Source: Candidatus Gastranaerophilales bacterium
GTDB taxonomy: Bacteria > Cyanobacteriota > Vampirovibrionia > Gastranaerophilales > Gastranaerophilaceae
Direction of reading: 5' to 3'
NCBI GenBank assembly: GCA_944325865.1
Contig: CALVBS010000005.1
Span: 140,358-204,357 of the forward strand
Length of the DNA stretch: 64,000 bases
The position numbers and the translations under genes were made by a program. Positions 41,016 to 50,752 of the stretch are shown one piece after another. How positions within the stretch are numbered: position 1 is the first letter of the stretch; each line of letters starts with the position of its first letter. The notes under the pieces were generated by a model, which did no database searches, was not told where the DNA came from, and was given only the letters and a program-made list of their open reading frames with translations.

Positions 41016-44000
41016 TTAACTGTTTTTCTTTTGACCGCGTTTCATAACAACTTTTTTGCTGTCTTCTACTTTATCAGCAAGGGCTGCTCTGCGGTTTTTG
41101 TCTTCATATGAAATAAATCGTCTTGTTCTTCCGGTTTCGGATTTTCTATCTGCACTTTGCAATCTGTTACCCATTGAAACAGTTGCGGAACCAGATGCTT
41201 TAAATCCGCCCCGGTCAGTTGTTTCGTTTAATGCTGTTTTAGCGGCATCCTGAGCCTGTTTTTCCATTGCAAGTTTTGCATTATAACTATTCAGCATATT
41301 TTGATTTTCTTCGGATTCTGCATATATTTCATCAACCATTTCAGATTCTAAATCTTTCTCGGTTGCATTTTCGTCAACAAAGACCGGAATTGCTTCTTCG
41401 TCTATAGAATCATCTTCCGCAACTACTGCCGGAATTTTTTCTTCAGGTAGGGTATCATCGTTTTCAGACGCAGTTTCTGCTGCAAGCCCATCAACACCGG
41501 TTTTTGCTGTTTCATTTGAAATTTCTTCGGCACTATCAGCTGAATTATTTTCAGGGGCAAGAATATTATTGGCATTTGTAACAACAGAACTCAATACTGT
41601 GGTTGCAAAATTATTGGAGTTATTATTTGCTGCTGCAGCCATAACGGAAGCCACACTTGAAGCAAATCTGTTTTTAAGGAAAATGTTATTGAATCCGAAA
41701 TCAGGGGGATTTTGACTGCTCTGTGCAACAAGGTCATCAACTGTATCACTGATTGAATCAATTAATGATGATGACGGCTGCAGTGTTTTCAGTATATCAC
41801 TTATGCGGAATACCGAATCTCCGGATACTGCCTTGATTGTCTGACTTACATTTTGAGCCAGTCTTAACTGTGACGGAGAAGTTTCTTCCGGTGAAATCTT
41901 GTCTGTATTTAATGTAATATTATTCAAACCGTTTTCTTCATTCTTTTCAATTTCATCAGATAGGGTCTCATAAGTATTTACATTATTTGTAAGAGTTGTT
42001 TGTGCAGAATCTGAAACTCCGTTCAAGTTTTCGATTGTTTCTGCATTTGCATTGTTCCGTGCAATTCTTACATTTATATCTGCAGTATTTTCAGATTCAT
42101 TATCCGTATCAAATTTCTCTGCTGCTCCGGAAACTGCAGAATCCAATACCATTGCAGCTTCATTTGTTTCGTCAGGGGATTCCGGAACTGCAGAAGAATT
42201 AATATCCTCAGCCTGAGTATTTTTATTTTCATCAACCTGCACTGCTGTGTTTACTGCAGACTCTGTCAGTACAGTATTAGTATTTTCAGGTACGACATCA
42301 GGCTGATTAACAGGGGAGTCTTCTTGTCCGGACGCAGTTTCCGCAGCATTTTCAACAGTATTATTTTGAGCCTCTTGTGATTGTGCCTGAATTGCAGCAA
42401 GTATATCTGCCTGTAAAGGCTCAAGACTTTGTGAAGCATCCACAAGTCTTGAATTCAGAGTTTGGGCGTACTCTTTTGCAAATTTTGAAATTATCATACT
42501 CTTTATGCTTGCTCCGCTTAATGGTTTTTTCTCAGCTGTACTCTGTAAAGCTTCTCCGCGGTCAATCAAATCCCTTCCGAGAGATTCACCGGCTTTACCG
42601 TATAATGCATCATAAGTTTTTTCTTTCTTAAAGTGCAATAAAACTGACTCATGACGTAAAGCTTTAGTATCACCCATTTCTTCTCTTGCATAAGCTTTAC
42701 CAGCTTCAATCGCCTGCGATGCATAAACTTGAGAAGACTCAGTGAGTTTGTTAAGGTTTTCCAGACCGGAATTATATGCGTTCAAGATATCGAGTCTGCC
42801 CTGTAAAGTGGTCATATATTCACCGCTTTCGACATTCGTAAACGAATTCAGTTCGGAGAATTTAGCAATATCGGAAGATGACAATTCCTGTCCGCTGCGT
42901 GCTTTTTGTGCAATTCTTTCCAAATCTTTTGTCTTTTTCTTTAATTCTAAGGTTAACTTTATATCTGTAGAGAATTTTGTATCTTTTATTTCTTTTATCT
43001 GTTGAGCAAGAGCATCAAGTTCGTTTTGGGAATTGTTTATTTCAGCCTGACGTGTATCACAGCCTGTAATATACTCGGAAATTAATGCACGTTGAGTATC
43101 TTCCTGTGACATAGTTTCTGTAGATTCTGTTCCTTCAGCAGTATCGGAAACCTCTGAAGTTTCAGCGGCTGCTGTAGTATCAGAAACGCCTTCCGTTTCA
43201 GCAGACGGCTTGATTGTAACGACTTCACCCTTGCCCGCAGCCGGAACTGTTGTTCGGGTTTCAGAAGGTAGAACTGCACGGTTACCGTCTTCATCAACTG
43301 GTGTCGGCTCTGTTTCATCCTGAATCTGTTCGGAGGTTGTTTTACGTAATGAAACACCATTTTCTGCCCTGTTATTTACCTCGTCAACTATAGGATTTGC
43401 AAATGTCATATTTGCAGCAGCGGAAGTATTTTCTGCATTGGCAGCGGTTTCATTTTCTTCTCCGGTTTCTGCAATTTCTTCTTCCTGATTAAGTTCTACA
43501 TCCGTAAATTCTTCAATTTTTTCTTCGTTTTGTGTTTCGTCTGTTTCTTCTTCTTCGTTAAGAACAATTCTGCTTTCTGACGCAATGTTTTGAGTATCAG
43601 ATTCATCAACAAGACGTTTTGCCTGCTGAACAGTATCAGTAACCTGCTGAGCAATAAAATTATTCTCGGTAACATCAGTTTGAGCCAGAATATTATCACT
43701 GTTAAGATCAATACCCTTTAATGCTGCAGAAAAACCTATATTACTACTCAAAGCCTGTGCATGAATAGTATCGGTTTCACCAAAATTACCAAAGTCTTTT
43801 TTATCTCCAAGGTATCCCCGTTTTTTGGAACCCTCAACATCAACCATACGGACACTGGAGTCTAAAAGTTCAGTGTTAATTTGATCGTTTACATCAATCA
43901 ACATTGTAATATTATCCATAGCTCCGACAAGTTCATTAATATCAGCATCTAACTTATCAATTTCATTTGTAAATTGATTATTGGAAGTATTGTTGAGTAT

Positions 44001-44900
44001 GCCTGAAATCTCTTCAAATCTTCTTCTTTCCGTTTCGGAGAGAGTACCGGCTTTGGCTTTATCTTCTAAAATTTTCCACTCTTCCAGCAAGTCAGAAGTT
44101 TCTTGAAGTGTATCATTCTGTTCTTGAGTTAACTCTTCCTGTTTATCTACAACATTTTGAGTCAACGGTTCTACCTCATCCATTTTTTCGTCAATTAATT
44201 TCTGCTGGGATTCTGCTTGAGAACTATAAGCCTGCGAACGTTTTTGAACTGCAGCACCTGATTCTGTATTTGTCTTATTTTCAAGATTTGCTACAGCATT
44301 TTGATCATCATTACCTTCCGTTTCAATCTGGTATCCCGAAGTATCAGCATCCTGTTCACCATGAGCCCATGCAAGTATGTCCTCCGGAATCTGAACACCG
44401 CCTGCTTCCATCTCAAGAATTTCTTCATAAGAATACTGCCCCCAGATAGGATCTTCAGGCTTACTTTTATCCGTGTATGAATGAATTGTATCCCTGTGAA
44501 TTCGCATGCTATTATTGCCTCTTATACAATAGGCATAGGCATAAAGCTGATCATCCGTAAAGTTTGCGAATTTGGCAAGTTCTTTATAGCGGTCTCTGTC
44601 ACCGGAAGTTAATGTATTATCATTATTTTGAATTCTTTGTTTAAGGCTTTCATACTCACTTCTTTCATCAGCAGTAAGCCTCAAATTTTCAACTATTGTC
44701 TCTGTCAAAGTGTCAGTTTCTTTTAGCCCCTTTTCAATAGCATAATAAATGAGCTGATCATCCGGAAACTTATCATAAAAAGGATCCTGCCTTAATTCTT
44801 CCATCATTTCACTAATATCAAAGTCATAATAAGATTCTCTTAAATATAATCCGTGGCTTACTTTATTCTTTATTATCTCGGTACTGCTGTACTCAAACAT
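41016..44900 (-). CDS. Giant acidic, low-complexity protein of unknown function
   Basis: From the ATG at 44900 (6 bases after AAAGGG) this encodes 1,294 residues, very rich in Glu, Asp, Asn, Ser, Thr and Ala and poor in hydrophobic segments; no signal peptide or membrane helix is seen. A motif of about 35 residues recurs three times: near 80-115 (LKQRIQNNDNTLTSGDRDRY), near 272-305 (LEDKAKAGTLSETERRRFEE) and near 665-700 (IAQKARSGQELSSSDIAKFS). Long stretches between are likely disordered, for example AAETSEVSDTAEGTESTETM. The C terminus turns basic (KVEDSKKVVMKRGQKKNS). It is monocistronic. It could be a scaffold, a secreted effector with an unusual signal, or a surface protein. I do not recognise a family. 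Confidence 0.75.
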   Translation of the reverse strand: MFEYSSTEIIKNKVSHGLYLRESYYDFDISEMMEELRQDPFYDKFPDDQLIYYAIEKGLKETDTLTETIVENLRLTADERSEYESLKQRIQNNDNTLTSGDRDRYKELAKFANFTDDQLYAYAYCIRGNNSMRIHRDTIHSYTDKSKPEDPIWGQYSYEEILEMEAGGVQIPEDILAWAHGEQDADTSGYQIETEGNDDQNAVANLENKTNTESGAAVQKRSQAYSSQAESQQKLIDEKMDEVEPLTQNVVDKQEELTQEQNDTLQETSDLLEEWKILEDKAKAGTLSETERRRFEEISGILNNTSNNQFTNEIDKLDADINELVGAMDNITMLIDVNDQINTELLDSSVRMVDVEGSKKRGYLGDKKDFGNFGETDTIHAQALSSNIGFSAALKGIDLNSDNILAQTDVTENNFIAQQVTDTVQQAKRLVDESDTQNIASESRIVLNEEEETDETQNEEKIEEFTDVELNQEEEIAETGEENETAANAENTSAAANMTFANPIVDEVNNRAENGVSLRKTTSEQIQDETEPTPVDEDGNRAVLPSETRTTVPAAGKGEVVTIKPSAETEGVSDTTAAAETSEVSDTAEGTESTETMSQEDTQRALISEYITGCDTRQAEINNSQNELDALAQQIKEIKDTKFSTDIKLTLELKKKTKDLERIAQKARSGQELSSSDIAKFSELNSFTNVESGEYMTTLQGRLDILNAYNSGLENLNKLTESSQVYASQAIEAGKAYAREEMGDTKALRHESVLLHFKKEKTYDALYGKAGESLGRDLIDRGEALQSTAEKKPLSGASIKSMIISKFAKEYAQTLNSRLVDASQSLEPLQADILAAIQAQSQEAQNNTVENAAETASGQEDSPVNQPDVVPENTNTVLTESAVNTAVQVDENKNTQAEDINSSAVPESPDETNEAAMVLDSAVSGAAEKFDTDNESENTADINVRIARNNANAETIENLNGVSDSAQTTLTNNVNTYETLSDEIEKNEENGLNNITLNTDKISPEETSPSQLRLAQNVSQTIKAVSGDSVFRISDILKTLQPSSSLIDSISDTVDDLVAQSSQNPPDFGFNNIFLKNRFASSVASVMAAAANNNSNNFATTVLSSVVTNANNILAPENNSADSAEEISNETAKTGVDGLAAETASENDDTLPEEKIPAVVAEDDSIDEEAIPVFVDENATEKDLESEMVDEIYAESEENQNMLNSYNAKLAMEKQAQDAAKTALNETTDRGGFKASGSATVSMGNRLQSADRKSETGRTRRFISYEDKNRRAALADKVEDSKKVVMKRGQKKNS

Positions 44901-45010
44901 TTTCAACCCTTTCGATTATGCATACGAATACTATTCCGCATAGTATTTAACGGCATTTTAGGAGCAAAACTTTAGTAAATGTTTGTAAAGACTTATAATA
45001 CAAAACTAAA

Positions 45011-45050
45011 AAAGCTCTCACTGTAAGGATTTCCTGACAATGGGAGCTTT
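45011..45050 (-). terminator. Intrinsic terminator of trxA
   Basis: AAAGCTC-CA-TGT pairs with ACA-TG-GAGCTTT in an imperfect long stem 28 bases beyond the trxA stop, with an A-run on the far side. Confidence 0.6.
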
Positions 45051-45077
45051 AATGATTCTTTACAATAATTTATATAA

Positions 45078-45401
45078 TTACATATGTTTTTCAATATTAG
45101 AAATAATTGATGATTTAGGCATTAATCCTACCAGTCTTTCAACGGCTTTTCCATCCTTGAATACCAGCAGGCTCGGCAAACCGCTTATTGCATAATCTTT
45201 TGCGGTTTTAAGGTTTTCATCTGTATTAAGTTTAACAAATTTAACTTTGCCTGCAAATTCGTTTGCAATTTCATCCAATATTGGTCCGAGTTTTCTGCAA
45301 GGTCCACACCAAGGAGCCCAAAAATCAACAACTACAGGAGTTGAAGACTGCAGAACTTCCTGTTCAAAACTTGAATCATTAATATCCAATGAATTTGACA
45401 T
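45078..45401 (-). CDS. trxA: Thioredoxin
   Basis: Thioredoxin reduces protein disulfides using electrons from thioredoxin reductase. The 107-residue protein has the active site WAPWCGPCRKLGP (residues 28-40), the cis-Pro in SGLPSLLVF and the KDGKAVERLVG segment, all canonical. AAGGAG lies before the ATG. It is monocistronic and divergent from the exonuclease gene. Confidence 0.96.
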   Translation of the reverse strand: MSNSLDINDSSFEQEVLQSSTPVVVDFWAPWCGPCRKLGPILDEIANEFAGKVKFVKLNTDENLKTAKDYAISGLPSLLVFKDGKAVERLVGLMPKSSIISNIEKHM

Positions 45402-45492
45402 GTTTTCTCCTTTTTTCTTATTTACAAACGGTATTTTATCACAGAAAATTTTTTTATGCTATTATCTTAATAGAGATAAACAGGATAGGAAA

Positions 45493-46410
45493 ATGGCACG
45501 GAAAAAGATTATTGAAATTGTCCTTGATACAGAAACTACAGGACTTGATTACACTAAAGAAAAAATGGTCGAATTTGCAGCAGTCAGGCTTGAAAACGGT
45601 AAAATTAAAGATGAATTTCAAACGCTCATAAATCCTGAACAGCATATCAGAAAATCCAGTATGGCAATACATGGAATTACCGAAGAAATGGTTGCGGATG
45701 CTCCGACAGAAGCTGAAGCTATGCCAAAAATTCTTGAGTTTATAGGGGATTATCCGATAGTTGCCCACAATGCCATTTTCGATTATTCATTTATTAATGA
45801 AGCATCAAAACGCACAACCGGTAAAGAAATTCAGAATGCAAGAATTGATTCCCAGCAAATGTTTAAGGAAGTCTATCCTGACTTGGAATCCCATGGTCTT
45901 GAAGCTCTGACAAATAAATTTAATGTAGAATTAAACAACCATCACAGGGCCATGGCAGACACAATGGGACTTGCACTTGCATATCCCAAATTAAAAAAAT
46001 TATATCTTCAAAAATATGACTGGGAACAAAAACAGTTAGAAAATGTTGAATACCTTTTTGAAAGATATTTGAGGATACAGCAAACAGTTACAACATTACA
46101 ATCTGAATTGCAGGATTTAAAATCCGTATTTAAACTCTATTTTGAACAGGGCGGCACACCTATAGTTGCCCAGACAGGAGAAACGCTTGTTTATAATTCA
46201 AAACAGAGTTTCTGCTATGACTTACATCAAATTAAAGATGTTCTGGAAGAAGTCGGAGCATTTGACAAAGCAGTAAAACTGAATACCGGTTTTGTGGACA
46301 GACTGGTTTGCGGCTACAGACTTGATGAAGACAAACGGGAATTGATTAAGGATGCCCGTCAGGAAATTACCGAAACAAGAAATATTCAAATTATAAAAGC
46401 AGGAAAATAA
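45493..46410 (+). CDS. DnaQ-like 3'-5' exonuclease (DEDDh family)
   Basis: The N-terminal 170 residues form a DEDDh exonuclease: VLDTETTGLDY (Exo I, Asp/Glu at about 11 and 13), AHNAIFDYSFIN (Exo II) and HHRAMADTMGLALAY (Exo III with the catalytic His and Asp). The remaining 130 residues are a charged helical domain (QKQLENVEYLFERYLRIQQT) not seen in the plain DNA polymerase III epsilon subunit. It could be a proofreading subunit or a stand-alone nuclease. I chose the ATG at 45493, 4-5 bases after an AGGA; the frame extends upstream across trxA's start without support. The MFS transporter starts 3 bases downstream, so they are co-transcribed. Confidence 0.9.
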   Translation: MARKKIIEIVLDTETTGLDYTKEKMVEFAAVRLENGKIKDEFQTLINPEQHIRKSSMAIHGITEEMVADAPTEAEAMPKILEFIGDYPIVAHNAIFDYSFINEASKRTTGKEIQNARIDSQQMFKEVYPDLESHGLEALTNKFNVELNNHHRAMADTMGLALAYPKLKKLYLQKYDWEQKQLENVEYLFERYLRIQQTVTTLQSELQDLKSVFKLYFEQGGTPIVAQTGETLVYNSKQSFCYDLHQIKDVLEEVGAFDKAVKLNTGFVDRLVCGYRLDEDKRELIKDARQEITETRNIQIIKAGK

Positions 46411-46413
46411 ATT

Positions 46414-47808
46414 ATGTTGAAAAGAATAGCAAGTTTTTTTAAAGAACCACCTGTAAAAGAGACAATTAAGGATGAAGAACAGGTAAAAGAAATGTATTCT
46501 CATTGGCGATTGAAAATATTTTATGCGTGTTTTATCGGTTATACAGTATTTTATCTTTGTAAAAAAAATATAGCAGTAGCACTGCCCGGATTATCTGCCG
46601 AGTATGGATATTCAAATACCGAACTTGGACTTTTAGGAAGTTCTTTATACCTTACATACGGTATCGGGAAATTCGTAAACGGAGTTATAGCAGACGGCTC
46701 GGACGTAAGAAAATTTCTGCCTACGGCATTGATATTGACAGCTATTGCTAATATATGTTTTGCTTTGTCGGCAGTATTTATTACACCGGGACATGTATCA
46801 TTCTTTGGCTTACCATCAACAACAATTTTGCTATGGTTATTTGTATTTTTCTGGGGAGCAAGCGGGTGGTTTCAATCTGCAGGATTTCCGGCTGTTGCCA
46901 AAAGCTTAACTTACTGGTACTCAAATTCGGAAAGAGGTACGAAATGGTCGCTATGGTCTTGTTCTCATCAGGTCGGGACATTCTTAAGCGTTCTCGTTTC
47001 CGGATTTCTTGTTGCTCAGTGGGGCTGGAAAATGGCATTCTTTGTGCCTGGAACGCTTGCTATACTGGTTGCCATATGGTTATTTAACAGATTAAGAGAC
47101 AGACCGCAATCACTCGGTCTGCCGGATATTGAAACATATAATAATGAACCTTCAGCTAAAAATTCTGAATGTGTTGAAGAAGATAATCGTTCTTATATAG
47201 AAATCTTCAAACAAAATATTCTTTATAACAAAACAATTTGGCTTCTTGCGATTGCTTATATATTTGTTTACATAATCAGATTTGGGGCAGAAGACTGGAT
47301 GATAAAATATCTAAATGAGGCAAAAGCAAACTCTTTAGAACTTGCGGCAATAAAATTAAGTTCTTTTCCGCTTATCGGTATTGCAGGCACTATTTGTGCA
47401 GGAGTTATTTCAGATAAGATTTTCAAAGGACAAAGAGCCCCTGTTAACTTAATTTATCTTGCAGGTGTTGCTATTTGTATTATTCTATTGAAATTTAATA
47501 CCATAAGTAAGATTGATTTTATTCTTATCGGACTTTTGGGTGCATTTACTTACGGCCCTCAGATGATGATAGGCGGATTATGTGCGGTAGAAAGCAGCTC
47601 AAAAAAAGTTGCCTCGGCGGCAACCGGATTTACCGGGACTTTTGGCTACATAGGAGCTGTCCTTTCTTCAACAGGCACAGGATTTATGGTTGATAAATTC
47701 GGATGGAACGGTGCTATAATATTCTGGGTATTTTCTGCAATAATATGTATCGGAATATGCACCATTCTTATGCTTGATGAAAAAAAGAAAAAACAGGATG
47801 TAAAGTAA
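46414..47808 (+). CDS. MFS transporter, organophosphate:phosphate antiporter-like (GlpT/UhpT/UhpC)
   Basis: This 464-residue protein has about 12 membrane helices and the OPA-family signatures: FYLCKKNIAVALPGLSAEYG in helix 1-2, the FFWGASGWFQSAGFPAVAKS region and YWYSNSERGTKWSLWSCSHQ, and the long central loop between helices 6 and 7 (DIETYNNEPSAKNSECVEED). Such carriers exchange sugar phosphates or glycerol-3-phosphate for phosphate; UhpC-like members act as sensors. The histidine kinase that converges on it (4 bases apart) makes a sensing link conceivable but unproven. Co-transcribed with the exonuclease. Confidence 0.9.
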   Translation: MLKRIASFFKEPPVKETIKDEEQVKEMYSHWRLKIFYACFIGYTVFYLCKKNIAVALPGLSAEYGYSNTELGLLGSSLYLTYGIGKFVNGVIADGSDVRKFLPTALILTAIANICFALSAVFITPGHVSFFGLPSTTILLWLFVFFWGASGWFQSAGFPAVAKSLTYWYSNSERGTKWSLWSCSHQVGTFLSVLVSGFLVAQWGWKMAFFVPGTLAILVAIWLFNRLRDRPQSLGLPDIETYNNEPSAKNSECVEEDNRSYIEIFKQNILYNKTIWLLAIAYIFVYIIRFGAEDWMIKYLNEAKANSLELAAIKLSSFPLIGIAGTICAGVISDKIFKGQRAPVNLIYLAGVAICIILLKFNTISKIDFILIGLLGAFTYGPQMMIGGLCAVESSSKKVASAATGFTGTFGYIGAVLSSTGTGFMVDKFGWNGAIIFWVFSAIICIGICTILMLDEKKKKQDVK

Positions 47809-47811
47809 TAC

Positions 47812-48969
47812 TTACTGCGGAATAGTAAACCAGAAAGTACTACCGCTGTTTAATCTGGACTTAAAGCCTATTTCTCCGCCGTGTGCTTCAACTATTTTTT
47901 TACACAACGCAAGTCCGACACCGGAGCCTTGTTGTCGTTTCAGATGATTTTGATTTACCTGCGAGAAAAAATTGAAAATTTTATCACAGTCTTTTTTTCT
48001 TATTCCGTCACCGGTATCCTTTATTTCAAAAACAAATTCTTTTTTCTCGTTAAGGTATGATACAATCGTAATTTTCCCGTTAAGTTTGTTAAATTTCACA
48101 GCATTTGAAATCAAATTAAAAATTAACTGCTTGAATCTTCTTAAGTCTGCATTTATCTCTACATCCATTAATGTATATGAAAAATGCAGGTTTTTAGAAT
48201 TAACAATTTCCTGAAAACTGTAAGAGATATCTTCTATAATTTCTTTCGGGCGGAAGACTTCTTTGTCCAGTTCCATTTGAGAAAATTGCGAACGTGCCAT
48301 ATCAAGAATATCTTGAATTAAACTCAATAGAAACTTTGCACTCTTGGAAATGTTATCAATGTATTTATAATTTTCATGCCCCGCAAGCTCATTTTTTAAA
48401 ATATCAGAAAAACCGATTATAGAATTTAACGGAGTTTTGTATTCATGAGAAATACTTGCCAGAAACTGGATTTTTTCTTTATCTTGTTTTTTAAGTTCTT
48501 CATTAAGAGTTATTATCTCAAGCCTTGAATTAAAAACCTCAACAATCATTTCTGCCAGATTTTTATTCTTATAATTAAAATCATTTCGCTTTCCGACAAC
48601 TGCAAAATAACCGTACAGTGAATCTTTTATAATAACAGGTTCTATTATTACACGCTCTTTTGATAATTTATAAAAATAATCAAGTGTATCTTCGGTTTCA
48701 TAATTATTGGAAAACAAATCTTCCCCCAGCTGGAATATATTATCAATAAGCTCTTTTACATTCTTTGGCACATTCTCCTGCTGCTGATAGTAAATTTTCT
48801 TTACCGATACGGAATTATTTTCACTGCAAGGAAGATATACCCAGCAGGCATAAGCTTTTGTATATTTTAATAACTCAACCGAAATTTCATTGCATACTTC
48901 TTTAACCGAGTTAAAGGTATTAATTTTCTTCATAAACTTATGAAGAAATTTTTCATATGGCATGTTCAT
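47812..48969 (-). CDS. Cytosolic sensor histidine kinase with GAF-like domain
   Basis: From the ATG at 48969 (MNMPYEKFLHKFMKK) the protein has 385 residues and no membrane helices. Residues 15-155 resemble a GAF sensor domain. The kinase core has the H-box FLASISHEYKTPLNSIIG (phospho-His), the N-box FNLISNAVKFN, the G1 motif DTGDGIRKKD and G2 GSGVGLALCKKIVEAHGG. It ends at STFWFTIPQ without a receiver domain. It is divergent from gmk, sharing one palindromic -10 with it. It has no adjacent response regulator; the orphan regulator at 20735-21430 is a candidate partner. Confidence 0.92.
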   Translation of the reverse strand: MNMPYEKFLHKFMKKINTFNSVKEVCNEISVELLKYTKAYACWVYLPCSENNSVSVKKIYYQQQENVPKNVKELIDNIFQLGEDLFSNNYETEDTLDYFYKLSKERVIIEPVIIKDSLYGYFAVVGKRNDFNYKNKNLAEMIVEVFNSRLEIITLNEELKKQDKEKIQFLASISHEYKTPLNSIIGFSDILKNELAGHENYKYIDNISKSAKFLLSLIQDILDMARSQFSQMELDKEVFRPKEIIEDISYSFQEIVNSKNLHFSYTLMDVEINADLRRFKQLIFNLISNAVKFNKLNGKITIVSYLNEKKEFVFEIKDTGDGIRKKDCDKIFNFFSQVNQNHLKRQQGSGVGLALCKKIVEAHGGEIGFKSRLNSGSTFWFTIPQ

Positions 48970-48971
48970 TG

Positions 48972-48981
48972 TATAATTATA
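48972..48981. promoter_or_regulatory. Symmetric divergent leaderless promoter, gmk and histidine kinase
   Basis: TATAATTATA is a perfect palindrome giving a TATAAT -10 on each strand. On the plus strand 6 bases separate it from the gmk ATG (48984). On the minus strand 6 bases separate TATAAT from the kinase ATG (48969). No ribosome sites exist for either gene, and the two -10 elements overlap, so RNA polymerase binding should be mutually exclusive. Confidence 0.7.
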
Positions 48982-48983
48982 AT

Positions 48984-49562
48984 ATGAACAAAAATTCCGG
49001 CACAAAAAAATTATTTGTAATATCAGGTTCGTCAGGTGTAGGGAAAGGTACCGTTTTAAAAGGTTTTTTAGAAAAACATCCCGATTTTATGCTGTCTATT
49101 TCCTGCACGACAAGAAAGCCCCGCAGCGGAGAAGTTGACGGAGTAAATTATTTTTTCCTCACACCTGAAGAATTTCAAGACTGCATTGATAATAATAAAT
49201 TTCTTGAATGGGCTGAATTTGCAGGAAACCGCTACGGAACTAAAAAGAAGTACATACAACAATGTCTTGCAGAAGGGAAAGATATAATCCTTGAAATAGA
49301 TACTCAGGGTGCATTGCAGGTAAAAAAACAAATGCCGGAAGCAGTATTAATCTTCATATGCCCGCCTTCCATTGAAACTCTTGAAAACAGGTTAAGAGGC
49401 CGCCATACTGAGGATGAAGCTACAATTCAAAAAAGGTTGAACGAAGTTAAAATTGAACTTGAACGTGCTGAAAATTTTGATTATAAAGTTGTGAACGATG
49501 ATTTGCAAACAGCAATATCCGGGCTTGAAAAAATTATCAGCGGAGAACAGGAAAAATGCTGA
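48984..49562 (+). CDS. gmk: Guanylate kinase
   Basis: Gmk converts GMP to GDP using ATP. The 192-residue protein has the P-loop SGSSGVGKGTVL (residues 14-25), the GMP-binding SCTTRKPRSGEVDGVNYFF stretch, and the lid RLRGRHTEDEATIQKRL. It is full length. I chose the ATG at 48984 because it fits the leaderless spacing and the usual N terminus. The 3' end overlaps coaBC by 7 bases. It leads the gmk-coaBC-nif3 run. Confidence 0.96.
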   Translation: MNKNSGTKKLFVISGSSGVGKGTVLKGFLEKHPDFMLSISCTTRKPRSGEVDGVNYFFLTPEEFQDCIDNNKFLEWAEFAGNRYGTKKKYIQQCLAEGKDIILEIDTQGALQVKKQMPEAVLIFICPPSIETLENRLRGRHTEDEATIQKRLNEVKIELERAENFDYKVVNDDLQTAISGLEKIISGEQEKC

Positions 49563-50752
49563 GCGGTAAAAATATTTTAATCGGCATATCCGGCGGAATA
49601 GCAGCATACAAAATCTGTGAACTTATAAGAATGTTTAAACGCCAAAATGCAAATGTAAGAGTAATCTGTACACCTAACGCGTTGAATTTTGTAACTAAAC
49701 TAACTCTTCAAAACCTGAGTCAAAATGAAGTCGGGATTCAGGAATTTGATGTTGCAGATTTCAAACCGGAACACATTTCATATGCTGATGAAGCCGATAT
49801 TATGATAATAGCTCCTGCAACCGCAAATACAATCTCCAAAATAGCAACGGGAATTTGCGATAACCTTTTGACATCCGTTGTCTGTGCGTTTAAAAAACCC
49901 GTAATTATTGCACCTGCAATGAACTGTAATATGTTGGACAATCCTGTAATTCAGGGAAATTTAAAAAAATTAGCAAGTTTAGGATATAAAATTCTTGAAC
50001 CTGAAAGCGGATTTTTGGCCTGCGGTTATGAAGGGAAGGGGCGTCTTTGCTCTTTAGAAAAAATATTGGAGGAAGCCGCTGCAATTCTGAACAGCACTGG
50101 CACTAAAAAAAAATATGTGATAACTGCAGGCGGCACAGTAGAAGATATTGATCCTGTCAGATATATTTCAAATTATTCATCAGGAAAAATGGGCATTGCT
50201 CTTGCAGATGAGGCCTTTTTTCAGGGAAATGATGTCGTTTTGATTTCGACGGTTGATGTAAAAAGACCCTACAAAGTCATAAAAGTAAAATCCGCTCAGG
50301 ATATGCAAAATGCAGTTAATGAAGAATTTGAAACTGCAGATTGTATTATTATGGCTGCTGCAGTTGCAGATTACAGGGTTAAAACAAAATCCGACCAGAA
50401 AATAAAAAAAACTAATGATGATAGTTTAACACTTGAACTTATAAAAAACCCTGACATCTTAAAAGGCTTATGTGAAAGAAAAAAAGAAGAGATGCTGAAA
50501 CAAGTTAAGCATGACAGAATAATAGTAGGCTTCTGTGCTGAGAGTGAAAATCTGCTGGAAAATGCCAGGGAAAAAATTCAAAAAAAAGGCTGTGATTTCT
50601 TAATTGCAAACGATATCTCAAGAAAAGATATCGGATTTTCAAGTGACTACAACGAAGTCACTATTCTGGATAAAACCGGCGGAATAAAAAAGCTTGAACG
50701 GGCATCAAAAAACGAAATTGCAAGAGAAATTTTGAAGGAAATTAATGAATAA
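49556..50752 (+). CDS. coaBC: Bifunctional phosphopantothenoylcysteine decarboxylase/synthetase
   Basis: CoaBC joins 4'-phosphopantothenate to cysteine with CTP and decarboxylates the product in coenzyme A synthesis. The CoaC half (residues 1-180) has ILIGISGGIAAYK, the flavin-binding APATANTISKIATG, APAMNCNM and the cysteine in GFLACGYEGKGRL. The CoaB half has TAGGTVEDIDPVRYISNYSS and the IMAAAVADYRVK motif. Fused at 398 residues, as usual. It overlaps gmk by 7 bases and the nif3-like gene by 8 bases, so translation is coupled. Confidence 0.96.
   Translation: MLSGKNILIGISGGIAAYKICELIRMFKRQNANVRVICTPNALNFVTKLTLQNLSQNEVGIQEFDVADFKPEHISYADEADIMIIAPATANTISKIATGICDNLLTSVVCAFKKPVIIAPAMNCNMLDNPVIQGNLKKLASLGYKILEPESGFLACGYEGKGRLCSLEKILEEAAAILNSTGTKKKYVITAGGTVEDIDPVRYISNYSSGKMGIALADEAFFQGNDVVLISTVDVKRPYKVIKVKSAQDMQNAVNEEFETADCIIMAAAVADYRVKTKSDQKIKKTNDDSLTLELIKNPDILKGLCERKKEEMLKQVKHDRIIVGFCAESENLLENAREKIQKKGCDFLIANDISRKDIGFSSDYNEVTILDKTGGIKKLERASKNEIAREILKEINE

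Noticed and set aside
45247..45492. N-terminal extension of the exonuclease across the trxA start
   Set aside because: The extension is antisense to trxA, has no family match, and a ribosome site precedes the ATG at 45493.
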